A stretch of 64,000 nt of DNA from Paramecium sonneborni (Eukaryota; Ciliophora; Oligohymenophorea; Peniculida; Parameciidae): the NCBI GenBank assembly GCA_905182985.1, contig CAJJDN010000003.1, forward strand, positions 259,163-323,162, in the 5' to 3' direction. Both the position numbers and the translations under genes were made by a program. This document shows, piece after piece, positions 1 to 12,196 of this stretch. The number at the start of each line of letters is the position of its first letter. Position 1 is the first letter of the stretch. The notes under the pieces were generated by a model. The model saw only the letters and a program-made list of their open reading frames with translations, did no database searches and was not told the origin of the DNA.

Positions 1-35
1 AATATATATAAAAAATTATATTAAATATAATCAAT

Positions 36-693
36 TCAACAACATTGTTTATTTATTTTTTGAGAGGTATTTGTTTTTTTTTTGTCTGTTAACATAATAG
101 TATTTTCTGTTGTGATTTAAGGATTTTGTTAATCTTATTTGAGTTGCTTTAGTTAAATATAGATCTCTATATTAGATAAATAAACAAAAACCTTAAATCA
201 ATAGTTCAAATGCTTTGTCTACATTTTAAGAATTTAACGCAGAAGTTTCAATATATCCTGCACCAATTTATTTTGCTACTTACTAAGCTGTGTCAGTTCC
301 AACTACTCTTTATTCACTTAAATCTAATTTATTTCCGATTAGAATTATTTTGATATTTAAGTCAGCTTATTATTTTACTTCTTGATACCACTTAACTACA
401 TTATCAAGTGATTCTTAATGAGTAAGATCAAAACAAATTATCACTCCATGAGAACCTTTATAATAAGAAGTGCTAATTGATCTATATCTCTCTTATCCAG
501 CAGTATCCCATAATTATAGTTTTATATATTCATTTTTAATTGAGACTAGTTTAGAAAAAAACTAAACTCCAATCGTAGATTTTAAATCATTCTGAAAAGT
601 ATGATTAACATATCTTAACAATAGATTTGTCTTACCAACTCCAGAATCACCGATCACAATAATCTTAAGCAAATAATTGAAGCTATCTATCAT
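36..693 (-). CDS. Rab-family small GTPase
   Basis: Rab GTPase, expected to recruit effectors to a membrane in vesicle traffic. Reading from the ATG at 693 gives a 210-residue protein with all G motifs: GDSGVGKT (P loop), TIGVQF (switch I), WDTAGQERYRS (switch II), GNKLDL and ETSA (guanine-binding loops). It ends in Cys-Cys just before TGA, the usual double geranylgeranylation site, so it should be membrane-anchored. One 25-nt intron (167-191, GTTTTT...ATATAG) must be removed to reach the CC end; exons then sum to 211 codons including the stop. Several glutamines are TAA or TAG. Length is normal for a Rab. The switch regions resemble Rab2/Rab11-type sequences, but I cannot assign the subfamily. 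Confidence 0.93.
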
Positions 694-1020
694 ATTAAAA
701 TAATTTAATATAATAAATAATTTTTACAATTAAAAAAACTGAATGTATTTTAATCAATCAAATTTCACATTATTAAATATTATATTAGATTGATGGATTA
801 ATTTATAATGCAGTATCTATATTTAATTAAATATATTTATTCATAAAAAATTTACTAAATTAAATCATATATCTTATATATTAAAGAGAAATTTGATTTT
901 TGTATGTAAAAGGATTTGAAAGGAGAAAATTTAGTAGATTTCGATATATTTTATATGAAAAATTCATTTTTTATTACCCGCATTTTAATTGCAAAATATG
1001 TAATAATTAATAATTAAAGT
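694..1020. other. Intergenic, divergent promoter region
   Basis: Very AT-rich sequence between the divergent Rab gene and the DDT/WHIM gene. It should hold both promoters and 5' UTRs. I see no open frame of note and no recognisable element. Confidence 0.5.
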
Positions 1021-2580
1021 ATGTCTCTGGTGAATACTCTTTAAATTTATGAATTTTGCCGTACATTTGCTTCTCAATTGAATTTACGAACTCGTTATAC
1101 TGTAGAACAATTGAATGAAAGTTTTGTAAATAGTTAATTTAATGAGATTTATAGGAGTCTAATGATAATTCAACTTTAGCTTTTCAAATAGTAATAGGAT
1201 TGATGGATAAATTTTGTTTAGCTTATTTAGTGTAGGCTACAACATAAACTAATTCAGCTTTTCTTAATGTAATTGGATAAATCAAAAAGTATATTAAATT
1301 ACTATTTTAGTTAATTTATTCGTCGATCAATTTTAATGAACATTTGGCCTACAATATTTACATTAATAACACGGATTTATAGAATTAGAGCTTATATAAA
1401 GGATGAAATAGAATTAGAATACTAATAATTTAAAGAGCATTTATAGTAAGAACAATTTAAAAATTGGCTCGCTTTAGATAAATAAAAACTGATTTTATTT
1501 ATGATAGATACTATCTTTTATGAATCTGAATTTTTAGTTTAGGAGATTGATCAAAGAATAAAGATTTAAGAAATATTATCAAATAATGATTGGAGAAAAG
1601 AGTTAGCTAAGAAGGAAACAGAATTAAAGAAACTATAATAATCTGTTGGGAAAGTAGCTAAGAAGAAATAAAAAGAATAAGTTAAAACACTTTAAATAAT
1701 AGCAGGATTAGAAGAAGAAATAAATTTGTATACAAAGGCATCAACTGTTACTAATAAATAATTATTTTATAATTAAGCTATAGAGAAGATCTCTAATAAT
1801 CTATATGTAAATAAATGAATAGATAATTAATTAATTAGGTTTTTTAAGAAGAAAAAAGGTGTGTATATAAAGAAAATAATGAAGAAGATTGGGGTGTAAT
1901 AAAGGGAGCAGAAATGATAGAAGTGATAGGACAATAAGAAATTAAATGTTTATAAATGAAAAATTTAGTGAATGAAGGATATTTTTGTTTAGAAGAATGT
2001 AAATTAGATCCAATAGCCCTTGATAATACTTATGGAATTGAATAAATTAGTCAAGATTCTATGACAATTGAATTATTCTAAAAATGTGATATAGATACAG
2101 TAAGATAAATACTTTTGGCTTTGGAAAAGGATTACTCTGAATATGAGTTAAATTATTGGAAAAGTTGTTGGACATCTGCTGAAAAAAGAAAAATTTGGTA
2201 AGAAAAAGTTTAAAATGCTGAGATGATTGAACTAACTGAAATTTTGAGTAAAATTCCACATTAGTTATCTTGGGTTAATAAAAAACACGGATAAACTGAT
2301 AGTTAAGCTAAGTATAAATCTAGTAGATGTAATAATATAAATATTTTTAGTATATTGGTTCTATTAAAATAAATTATATTCTATGCCATATCAATAATTG
2401 AGTAAGTAAGAACCATCTTTACATTCAATGTACTTATTGGCTATTACACTTTATGATAAATTGAAGAGTTATATTCATAGAAAAATGAGAACGATGGATA
2501 TCACTTAAATTTAATAGTAATAATAATAACAATCAGATCTGGAGTCAACTAATGATGATGACTTTTAAGAACTTAAATGA
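1021..2580 (+). CDS. DDT/WHIM-domain chromatin protein (ISWI-partner type)
   Basis: Likely nuclear protein of the DDT/WHIM class, which binds ISWI chromatin remodellers. The N-terminus (YEFCRTFASQLN) resembles the start of a DDT domain. Around 1470-1620 a helical stretch begins WLALDKQKLILFMIDTIF and continues with an EIDQRIK segment, matching the WHIM1 pattern of an L-rich helix followed by an acidic-basic helix. Near 2340-2420 the frame gives LYWFY, like the aromatic core of WHIM3. The gene ends in a Gln run (TAA/TAG codons) and TGA at 2578-2580. Clear introns: about 1190-1220, 1290-1311, 1807-1838 and 2330-2351. Exon lengths do not yet sum to a multiple of three, so at least one intron between 1300 and 1480 is unresolved. 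The family call is inference from motif order. Confidence 0.65.
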
Positions 2581-2945
2581 AATTATTGTTGTATTTAATA
2601 AATATCATTTTTGTTCTGATTCAAAATTTGTATACTTATATATAATGGTTATAAGTAAAAATATGTCATTTATAGAAGATCTTATTGATAATGAGCAGAT
2701 TTGAATTTGAATAAATATTTATTTAATTAAATTTAATATGTATAACAATCAGACAGTTCAGTTAGTGGGTCGATTAAGTCCTAAAACAAAGATTAATTTG
2801 GAATAGCAAAATTAACATAAGCTTTCAAATAAAATGTTAGCTAAACATATTAATCCTGACATAGCATTAGTGCCTATGCTTGATGATATTATACCATGTA
2901 GTATTATTATGAGTATCAGTTAGTGAAATTTTGAATTAGAGAAAA
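2581..2945. other. Intergenic; no supported gene
   Basis: A short frame from the ATG at 2738 runs about 55 codons and then meets TGA. No GT..AG intron I tried joins it in phase to the next gene. It could be an unresolved 5' exon of the downstream gene, or chance. Confidence 0.35.
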
Positions 2946-4057
2946 ATGCTCTAATCTGTATAACCTATACAATATTATGAAGAATAAAGACCATCAAGAA
3001 CTATTCTTACTACTCAACCTAGATCTCATACAAATAAGTCATCAAGATCAATTAAGTCTAATTCTACTCATCGTGATCAAAAATCTAGAATGTCTAATCA
3101 AAAATATGAATTGATGAGTTGTTGTTCATGTTCTTGTTGTGGATGTAGTAGAAAAAGTTCAACAAGAATTAAGAAAACTCCAACTCGCACTCCTAAACCT
3201 AAAAGAAATTATTAAGAAAATCCATCAACCAATAAATCTAATAAATCAATAAGTATTATACTTATTATATAATTTAGAATAATCTTCTATTGCTAGTTCA
3301 GAATCTAAAAAAATAATTGCAAAATAAAAAATTTTGAATACTTCTTTATAAACTAAATAAAAATGCCAATATCATCATTATGAACATAGACAATCACATT
3401 AAACTACTCATTAATCAAATAGAAAATCAAGACCTTCAAGTGCAGCAATTATTAATCCTGAAACTGTTAGAAAATAAAAACTTAAAGACTATTAAGAAAA
3501 ATAAAAAAAAATATAAAATTTATATAGTGTCAAAAAACTATAACCATAAACAAGAGAATAAAGCTTATCAAAAGTTGCATGGAGAGCTGATATATCTAGA
3601 GTATATACTTATTTAATCTATTTAGATTAAAGAAGGTTAATTAAGAAAAAGTAGAATTGAAAAAATTGTTTAAGTTTAAAAAGATATTTTAAATAAATCT
3701 TTATCTAAACATAGAAGTGCTTCTAAATAAGAATCTAAAAAAATTGTACCTCCTCCTGACCCTTAAAAATTAAAACTTTTGGATCAAAGAAAAAAATTAA
3801 TGGAAAAAAAAGAACAAAAAATTATTCACGATAAAAAAGAAAGTCAACGATTAAAGTAAGTTCTTAATTAATTAAAAAAATAAAAATAAGATGAAAAAGA
3901 TTCAAAAACTAAAAAAACTGCATTATTATCATAATTAGAAAAATATCAAAAAGAAAATAGATTGTAATGCAAAAAGAAAAAATTTGAACCAACAGAACAA
4001 TAAATTGAATAAGCTTTTTAAATTATATCAAGTGATAAAGTAGATAATCCATCATGA
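2946..4057 (+). CDS. Basic, Ser/Lys/Gln-rich protein of unknown function
   Basis: I do not recognise a family. The frame from ATG 2946 to TGA 4055-4057 needs two 25-nt introns (one ending near 3278, one starting about 3601 with GTATATAC and ending TTTAG), after which exons sum to 354 codons. The N-terminal third is rich in Ser, Thr and Arg and contains a cysteine cluster (MSCCSCSCCGCSRK). The C-terminal half is strongly charged (Lys, Glu, Gln) and predicted coiled coil by eye. The Cys cluster could be palmitoylated or bind metal; that is speculation. The true start may lie upstream in an unresolved exon. Confidence 0.6.
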
Positions 4058-5192
4058 CAAAAATGAATAAGTCTTATATAACAAATAATAAGATTATAAT
4101 AATTATTTAATTATCCATAATGATATCCATGTTATTGCGTTTAATCACTAACTTTATTTCAATTATGTAAACTAAGATAATAAGATTTGCATTATTGATA
4201 AATGAGATTATTTGGAAAACCATCTATGTCTCAGAAAAGATTATGTAGGATTTCTTTTAATTATGTCAATATGATTCCATCTGAAAAATTATATTGGAAA
4301 AATGAAATAAATGATAATATTCTCATTATTATATATTGCTAACAAAATTAATATTTCAACAATTAAAGAAAAAATTTAAGAAAACTTAAATATAATTTCA
4401 TACAATTAAAGATTAGAAATCTAAATAATATTAGTAAGATATATTTATGAAATACAATTAATTGTTGTATATATATTCTATTATATCAGTCAGTTCAAAA
4501 AAGAAATCTTAATCTTTCTTTTAGATTTAAATAATGGTTACAATTAAATAAAGGGCTACAAATATGTTGAAGAATTATTATTTTATAGAAATATTATAAT
4601 TTCAAATTATTATTAGATTATTAAGAATTTTTTTATAATTATAAATTTATGTTTATTAATTGGGAATAAAATATCTAGGAATTTTTTATAAGAACATCGT
4701 TAAAAAAATAGATTTATACAAAAAATTGGTCTAAGAAGAAAGGGATAGCCAATTATTGAATTTTCATTACAATCTGCTTATTTATAAGCCTTGTTAGTGT
4801 GAAATTCATATCAATTTAAAAAATATACTTACTGACTTTTAAATTGTAATTTTATATGTTTATAATATTAGTTAAATTTCTAAAAGTTTTTGTTAGAAGC
4901 AACCAATTTAGAATCTCCTGCCTTTTTATTAATAAATGACCTAATATATCCTTGAGAATAATATCAGTAGATAAGTTACTTATAATAATTGATATTAGAC
5001 TTATGATAAATTGCAAGACAAATTCATCTATAATTTCCAAATAGTAACATTTATATTAGAAAAAACAAACTTTATAATTTAAGTCTAAAGAAAGTGAATA
5101 ATTTATACATATGTTAATTTTATAAATCATAATGTAACATTTTGATTAGAATTAATAATTTTGTGTCTTAAGTATTAATTTTTCAAATAATT
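4058..5192. other. Gene-poor stretch with unassigned open frames
   Basis: More AT-rich than the flanks. On the plus strand a frame from ATG 4202 (MRLFGKPSMSQKRL...) runs about 80 codons, and another from about 4503 to 4799 runs about 100 codons. On the minus strand an open frame covers about 4850-5040. None begins and ends cleanly and none resembles a family I know. With only TGA as a stop, chance frames of this size are common in AT-rich DNA. It could be a decayed gene, an intron-dense orphan or true intergenic DNA. Confidence 0.3.
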
Positions 5193-7891
5193 ATGGAAGC
5201 TAATACATCGAATACTATACGTATGGGACCTTGTAATGTAACTTAATAAGTTACATCAAAACCAGAGTCTCCTTCATCATAATCATTATTTGATGATGAG
5301 AATGAAGTGCTTGATTAAAATATGATAAAGGATAAAATGCAAACAGTCATATGTTAAAGTCGTAAAGTAAATTAATAATTAAGAATAAGTCTGATTATAT
5401 AAAGAATGCAATATTTTTTACGAATAGATCTTTGAGAATGATTGAAAAGTAGAAAACATCGCAATTTGTAATAAATTTTAGGAAACAATACTTTATTCAT
5501 AGATTTATAAACAATCTATTTACAAATCTTTATTTCATGAAATAGGATTAAAAATAAAAAATAATAGAAGCATTAGATGAAAAACCAACTTAATAATCTG
5601 CTAGAAATAGTTGTAAATAAAACAATATATTATAGGTAAGTATAATTAAAAAAATAAATGGATATTTTTACCCTCAACTCATTTTATAATGATTTGGGAT
5701 ATTTTTGGCCTTGTCTTTCATTTAATAATGTTATGGATCAGTCCTTTTTTATGTTCTTTCCAAGGTTTCCATAATAGTATTTTAAAATTCCTTTAGTCAA
5801 TAATATTGTTTTATTTGATCTTTGATATTCTAGTAATGTTTAACAGAGCTATAATAAAGGAAGCAGTTATAGTTTATTAAAGAAGGGAGTTCATAAAAAA
5901 TTATTTAAAATCTGATGCTATATTTGATTTTTTTAATTTAGGTATTTGGTTATTACAAAAATACTAATTATGTGAATTGTAATACATGCAAGAGTTTCTA
6001 ATTACAATTTAAGTGTTTTTGATATATAAAAAAATCTAAAGATACATAACAGAATATTTTCAATAAATTTATTGTCGAGGGAGTTAGAATTTTACAATAG
6101 ATTTAATATCTTTAATAATTTAAATTTACTATTTTGCTCACATCATAGCATGCATATGGCATTATGTAGGATTTTAAAGTGAAAGTCTAGGTAATTCCTG
6201 GTTAATAATGAATCATTTAGAAGATAAATCAATTTGGAGTAAATATAATGCTGCATTTTATTGGGCTACAATGACAATGACAACAGTTGGATATGGTGAT
6301 TTAGTTGCAATAAATGAGATTGAAATGATTGTAGCATCAATAGTGATGTTTTTTTCTAGTTGTGCTTTTGCTTATACAATGAGCTCTATTGGGATTATAT
6401 TAAAAAATATATATGATACTTAATTAACTTATAAGTATATATATTTAATTATTACTTTAATAGAAAAAATCTTATTTAAATTACTTAATTTATGTTGAAA
6501 AATAATGTAGATGAATAAATATAAGGGAGAATTAGAAATTATTTAAATTCATAATTATATTAAGAGAAAAAAGAGAATATGGATGATGTAAATAATATCT
6601 TAAACTCACTTCCTTTTAATTTATAATAAGATTTAAATTTAGATATCTAGGCTAGAGTTATAAAGTAAATTAAATTAATTATCAATCATTTTTCTAAATC
6701 TACTTAAATTTAAGTAGCTAAAAATCTTTAATTAATTTCACTTTTAGCTGGAGATGTAGTTTATAAATAAGGAGATTTATAAGAAGATAATTTGTAATAA
6801 TTAATTTTAAATTAAGATATTTTATTCACAAAGGTGAAATTAGACTAAAAGAATTTTAAACTAAAACAACACTAAAAACATTGTAAAAAAATTAATATCT
6901 TGGGATTTACTCTTTTTTTACTGGTTTTTCTCCTAAAGAGACAGCAATATGTATTAGTCCAACATAATTATATAAAATAAATAGGAAAAAATTCTTAGAG
7001 ATTATTAGAAGCAATTAAAAGGATCATGACATTTTTCATCATATCAAAGATAAAATTATATTTACAAATAATTTAGTATTATTTGATTATAAATGTAATT
7101 TTTGTAATCGATCTTTTCATTTGGAAATGGATTGCCCACTAATTTAATATAAGCCAGATTTAGAAATGATATTGAAAAAGGATAGTTTTGTTGAAAAATT
7201 TAATTGTAGAGTTTTTTAGAAACGAAAAAACAATAAACATAATACATTAGGATATTTGAATAAATTAAATCTATCTATAAATTAATTTTAAGAAGAATAA
7301 TAAATTTAACTTTTTAGAGTAAATGAAAACAATTAAAATGATAATATTTCAGAGGTAGTACTACAGAATTCACCATAAATGATAGGATAAAATTTATAAA
7401 ATTTTAGTATAATTAGTGATGAAGATCAACATTCAGAAAGGATACGTACACCATAACAAAATTCAAAATAAATGGTTTAACAGTAAATAGTAAAAGTACA
7501 TCATAGTATATTTATCTTTTTTATTATAGGATCTTCATTATAAAAGATAAAAGTTGGTAAAATAGAATAGAAAATATCTAAAAGTACATTTGCCCCAGTA
7601 ACAGATCATTCGAATGGATCTTTTAGCATTTTAGATGAAGTTAAACATATGTTTAATTATTAAAATACTTTTAATTTAGATAAAGTAAATTTTATAAGTT
7701 TTTCATACATGCCTCAATATAGTTTAGAATCATAATTGAAATAAATGGTAAAAACAATGAAAAGGCAAAATTAAAGACTTCAAAGAATATATGAGAGATT
7801 TGAGAAATATACTTTTTTTCATTAAGCAAAGCAATTATCTTTGAAATTAAGAGTTTATTACAAAAGAAGTAAGAAAATAACATTGTAATGA
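5193..7891 (+). CDS. Cyclic-nucleotide-binding-domain K+ channel with CCHC knuckle
   Basis: Six-transmembrane K+ channel of the EAG/CNG-like superfamily, in a membrane such as the cilium or cell surface. Five introns (5367-5389; 26 nt ending 5637; 29 nt near 6434; 6794-6816; 24 nt near 7506) give 858 codons with stop. Order: variable N-terminus; S1 entry motif KNKWIFLPSTHFIMIWD; S1-S5 hydrophobic segments; pore with TTVGYGD (6280-6300), the K+ selectivity filter; S6; a C-linker; then a cyclic-nucleotide-binding fold (LLAGDVVYKQGD, later HKGEIRL and SFFTG with an Ala two turns on). After this comes C-x2-C-x4-H-x4-C at 7094-7135, a zinc-knuckle spacing. S4 is not strongly positively charged in what I read. 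Ligand gating is inferred from the domain, not shown. Confidence 0.9.
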
Positions 7892-7923
7892 ATTGAAAAA
7901 TTTTATAATAAAATAAATATAAA

Positions 7924-10539
7924 ATGTAAGGTCAACCTATTCCATTCATTGAGTTAAAGGAAACTTAAACTAAGGAAGGATTGGAGACAACATTTGAGAT
8001 ACATCCTTAGGCCATAAAGATGTTATAGTAAATAGCTGATAGAAAAGTATTTGTTAATAATGGGATATTTAGGTAGCTGTTCTTACAATTGCAGGTCCAT
8101 AAAGAACTGGAAAGTCTTTTTTAGCAAATAGAGTATTAAAGAGATAAAAGGGATTTGCTGTAGGACCAACAACAATGCCATGTACAAAAGGTATATGGTT
8201 ATGGAGTTAACCTATTCCATTAAATGAAAATACTTCAATTTTATTAATGGATACAGAAGGATTAAATTCAGTTTAAAGAGATCTTGGAGTAGACACTAAA
8301 ATATTCTCAATATCATTATTGTTATCTTCAATGTTTGTATTTAATCAATTAGGTCATATTGATGAATAATCAATAGAAAATCTCTCTCTTGTTATTAAAT
8401 TAAGCGAGAACATTAGTGTAGGTTCAGAAGATAAAAGTTTAAGTTAGTTTTTTCCAACATTCCTATGGGTTTTGAGAGATTTCTCTCTTGATTTAAGAGG
8501 TAGAACTCCAAGTGAATATTTGGAATTTGCACTATAAGATTAATCTAATCCAGGATTAGATGGAGAGAGAAAGAATTTGATTAGAAGAAAAATAAGAGAA
8601 TATTTTAAATTTAGAGATTGTTTATGTATGGTAAGACCAATCTAAGATGAAAGAAGACTTGCTAGAATAGAAGAAGAAGATTGGAATGCTTTAAGACCAG
8701 AATTCATATCTGCTGTATAAGATTTTGAGAGAAGAGTTTTTTAAAATATCCCTCCTAAATAAATTAATGGTACTACATTAACTGCAGAAATGTTTTTAAA
8801 ATTATCACTTGAATATGTTGATGCAATTAATTCTGGAGGAATTCCTTAAATTTTAACTAGTTTAGATAGAGTTATATAATAAGAGGCTAGAAATTTATTA
8901 GAAGAACTTAAAAGTCTATATACTAGAAAATATTAAGAAGCTTTATCCAAAATTAAATCTCCATATGAAGATGAGGAACTTATTTAATTAAATAAATAAA
9001 TCTAAACTGAAATTTTTTTAAGACTAGACTAAAAATCTAAAGAAATTATTGGCAACTCTAAAATTAGTAGCATGAAAAAAGAATTACATGAAATGATGTC
9101 TTAAGATTTATAATCAAAATTAGAATTTAATAAAGAATAATCCACTACTGTTGCTAATTAAATTTTATAAAAATTCTTTAATACATATTAGGTCCCAGTT
9201 ATAGATAATGTTGATAGCATAAAACCTTCTCTACTTGTAGAATAATTTCAAGTTTACAGTCGTTTTTTTAAATATTATATGGAAAATGTTAAAGGCCAAT
9301 CTAAATACAAACATTTCTCAGAAAAAGTTCCTTCTTTTCTATTCAGCTATTTTGAAAAACTTATTTTAAATGTATAAAAAGTATACATTGAAGAAAATAA
9401 TTAAACTAAAAAATATTTAGTTTAAGCAAGAGAAGGAGAAGAAAGATTGAGAAAAACAATAGCAAATCAAGAAAACCTATTATATGAAATATAAAAGGAA
9501 AGAGATTAATTAAGATATGAAATTGAAAACTAAACTAGAGAAACTAGTAAATAAGAAAAAATTAAAACTCTTGAATTAGAAGCTTGTTAAGCTAAAGCTA
9601 TACAATTAACTTAAGAATTGTAAAATAAAAAAGAAAAAAATTAAAAGTTAAAACAAGATGTCCAAAATCTTTAAGAACAACTTTAAAGAGTAAGAAATGA
9701 ACTTAATGGTAAAAGAGTTGAATGCTAATAACTATTAAAAAGAATGAGTGATGATAACTAATCTTTTAGAGAACCAGGAGAAGATACATATTATTAGATT
9801 TCAAATGATTTGGTTTTATAATATAAAGATATGAAATAACAAGCTCATTAGATGAATGATTTTTTTAAAAGAAGAGCTATGGATCAATCCTAAAAAAGCA
9901 TTTTTCTTTAAGAAATTTCTAAATTATAATAAGATAAATTTAATGAAATCATCAAACTCAGAGAAGATTATAAATAAAAAAAATTAAAAATGAAAGAAGA
10001 ACTTGAATAAGAAAAGTAAATAATATTTTTTATTTAGAAAATAATTAAAAAATAATCTTGAACATTTTATCAAATAAAATGAAGAACTAAAAGCCAAAAA
10101 TATGACTTACTATGAAAAATATGAGCAAGCTTAAAAAAATCAGTAACATCTTAAGGTATTAACTTAATTATTATATTGGATAGCAAATTTAATCAGAGAA
10201 TCAAAGATTGTCTTAAAGGTTGGAAGAAAAATCTGAAAATTTAGAGATGCATATCTAAGTAATTGAAAACTTCACCAAAGATATTGAAAAATTAACTAGT
10301 ATAAGGGAAGATCTTGAATAAAAACTTGCATTTATGAATTCTGAAAAAAGTTAATTAATATCCTTTAAAGAAAGTTTTCCATACATTCTTAAGGGTATTT
10401 GTTGATCATCATATTAATAGAGGCCTTAAAATGGGTTTTAAAATAAAATTCTAAAATTAAACATGCCATGAAATCAGTAGGTGAAGAGGAGTAAAAAATA
10501 ATTCGCGATTGTTTTCATGAAGTTGGTATAAATGTGTGA
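7924..10539 (+). CDS. Guanylate-binding-protein-like large GTPase
   Basis: Dynamin-superfamily GTPase of the GBP/atlastin branch. After removing four introns (26, 22, 28 and 26 nt) exons sum to 838 codons. The GTPase domain lies at the N-terminus: P loop GPQRTGKS (residues 49-56), a switch with TTMPCTKGIWLW, DTEG (about 102-105), and the GBP-specific LRDF in place of the usual NKxD guanine motif. A helical middle domain follows, then a long Glu/Lys/Gln coiled coil to the end, as in animal and plant GBPs but without a CaaX box or transmembrane anchor. The last exon (KWVLKQ..., stop 10537-10539) lies inside the duplicated assembly segment. Cellular role unknown; GBPs remodel membranes or defend against microbes elsewhere. 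Confidence 0.88.
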
Positions 10540-10954
10540 AAATTATTAATTATTTAAAAATACAAATAGTATAAAAATAATAATTTTTTAAAACAAAAAA
10601 ATTTCTATTTTAGAATCTTGCTCAAAATAAAATAGATTAAAAGTATATTAATCTGATGTTAATTTGAGCCTAAAATTTAAAATAATGTAAATTAAATATT
10701 TATTTCTAAAAAACTAAATAATGTAATTTTCAAATCCCTAAAATATTTAATCTTTTAAGAGAGGGTTTTAGTTATGTTTGATTTTAAAAAAAACTTTATC
10801 TTTCAAGTATGATTATTAGTTAATATATAGTTATTGAAAAATCATTAATTAATAAAATCACCTAAATTTTTTTTCAAATATGTAAGTAGCTTGTAAATGG
10901 AATATAAAAATTGATTGAAACATATTTAAAGTATATTATTTATAAAATATAAAA

Positions 10955-11545
10955 ATGTCAATAATTCTAACTAATTAAAAACAATAAAGAAAGCTTCCTT
11001 TACTTAAAGATTATACAAGGTAAAAGAAAGAGATGTTAAAAACATTCTTTACAACTAAGACTAGTAGATCTGAATCTAGATCTAAATAAACAAATGAAAT
11101 TTGTAAAGAAGAGAAATCATATTATTTCGATGAAAGCATAAAGAAATAAAAGAATGCATTTTATCTATCATAAAAGTTTATTAGATAAACTCCACGAATT
11201 TTTCCTGCAAAGACAGATATTTAAATGAACCAGAGCGAAGAGATAAGTGAAGATAGTTCTGAGAAATCAAAGAGTAGCGTGGATGTTTTTGATCTAGACA
11301 AACATAAAGAGCATGTTAAAAATAAATTAAGTATATGAGAGTTTTAATTCAGAGATACAAATAAGGATGAATCATATTTTGGGTTCTTAAAGAACTAAGA
11401 TAAATTGAAAGACATTGCTTAGAATTTCATAAAGGAAGATGGAATGAATCCAATTTACTATTTTTGTGTTCATGATAGTTTATTTCCAAAAAGAATTGAT
11501 TTAACTAATTGTTTAGTAGATAAAAAGGAGATGAATTTTACTAAT
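10955..11545 (+). pseudogene. Artefactual truncated copy of LRR gene 5' end
   Basis: Same as 12197-12787. It breaks at the N and should vanish when the contig overlap is merged. It is not a biological pseudogene. Confidence 0.85.
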
Positions 11546-11546
11546 N

Positions 11547-11781
11547 GGGAAGATCTTGAATAAAAACTTGCATTTATGAATTCTGAAAAAAGTTAATTAA
11601 TATCCTTTAAAGAAAGTTTTCCATACATTCTTAAGGGTATTTGTTGATCATCATATTAATAGAGGCCTTAAAATGGGTTTTAAAATAAAATTCTAAAATT
11701 AAACATGCCATGAAATCAGTAGGTGAAGAGGAGTAAAAAATAATTCGCGATTGTTTTCATGAAGTTGGTATAAATGTGTGA
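11547..11781 (+). pseudogene. Artefactual copy of GBP-like gene 3' end
   Basis: Repeats 10305-10539, the last exons of the GBP-like GTPase, with no upstream part. It is a by-product of the unmerged overlap. Confidence 0.85.
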
Positions 11782-12196
11782 AAATTATTAATTATTTAAA
11801 AATACAAATAGTATAAAAATAATAATTTTTTAAAACAAAAAAATTTCTATTTTAGAATCTTGCTCAAAATAAAATAGATTAAAAGTATATTAATCTGATG
11901 TTAATTTGAGCCTAAAATTTAAAATAATGTAAATTAAATATTTATTTCTAAAAAACTAAATAATGTAATTTTCAAATCCCTAAAATATTTAATCTTTTAA
12001 GAGAGGGTTTTAGTTATGTTTGATTTTAAAAAAAACTTTATCTTTCAAGTATGATTATTAGTTAATATATAGTTATTGAAAAATCATTAATTAATAAAAT
12101 CACCTAAATTTTTTTTCAAATATGTAAGTAGCTTGTAAATGGAATATAAAAATTGATTGAAACATATTTAAAGTATATTATTTATAAAATATAAAA

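Noticed and set aside
3380..3616. Plus-strand frame MNIDNHIKLLINQIEN
   Set aside because: Another phase of the Lys/Gln-rich gene 2946-4057, whose spliced frame sums to 354 codons.
4852..5040. Minus-strand frame starting near 5040
   Set aside because: It begins at TTG, not ATG, and has no family match; chance frames of this size are expected when TGA is the only stop.
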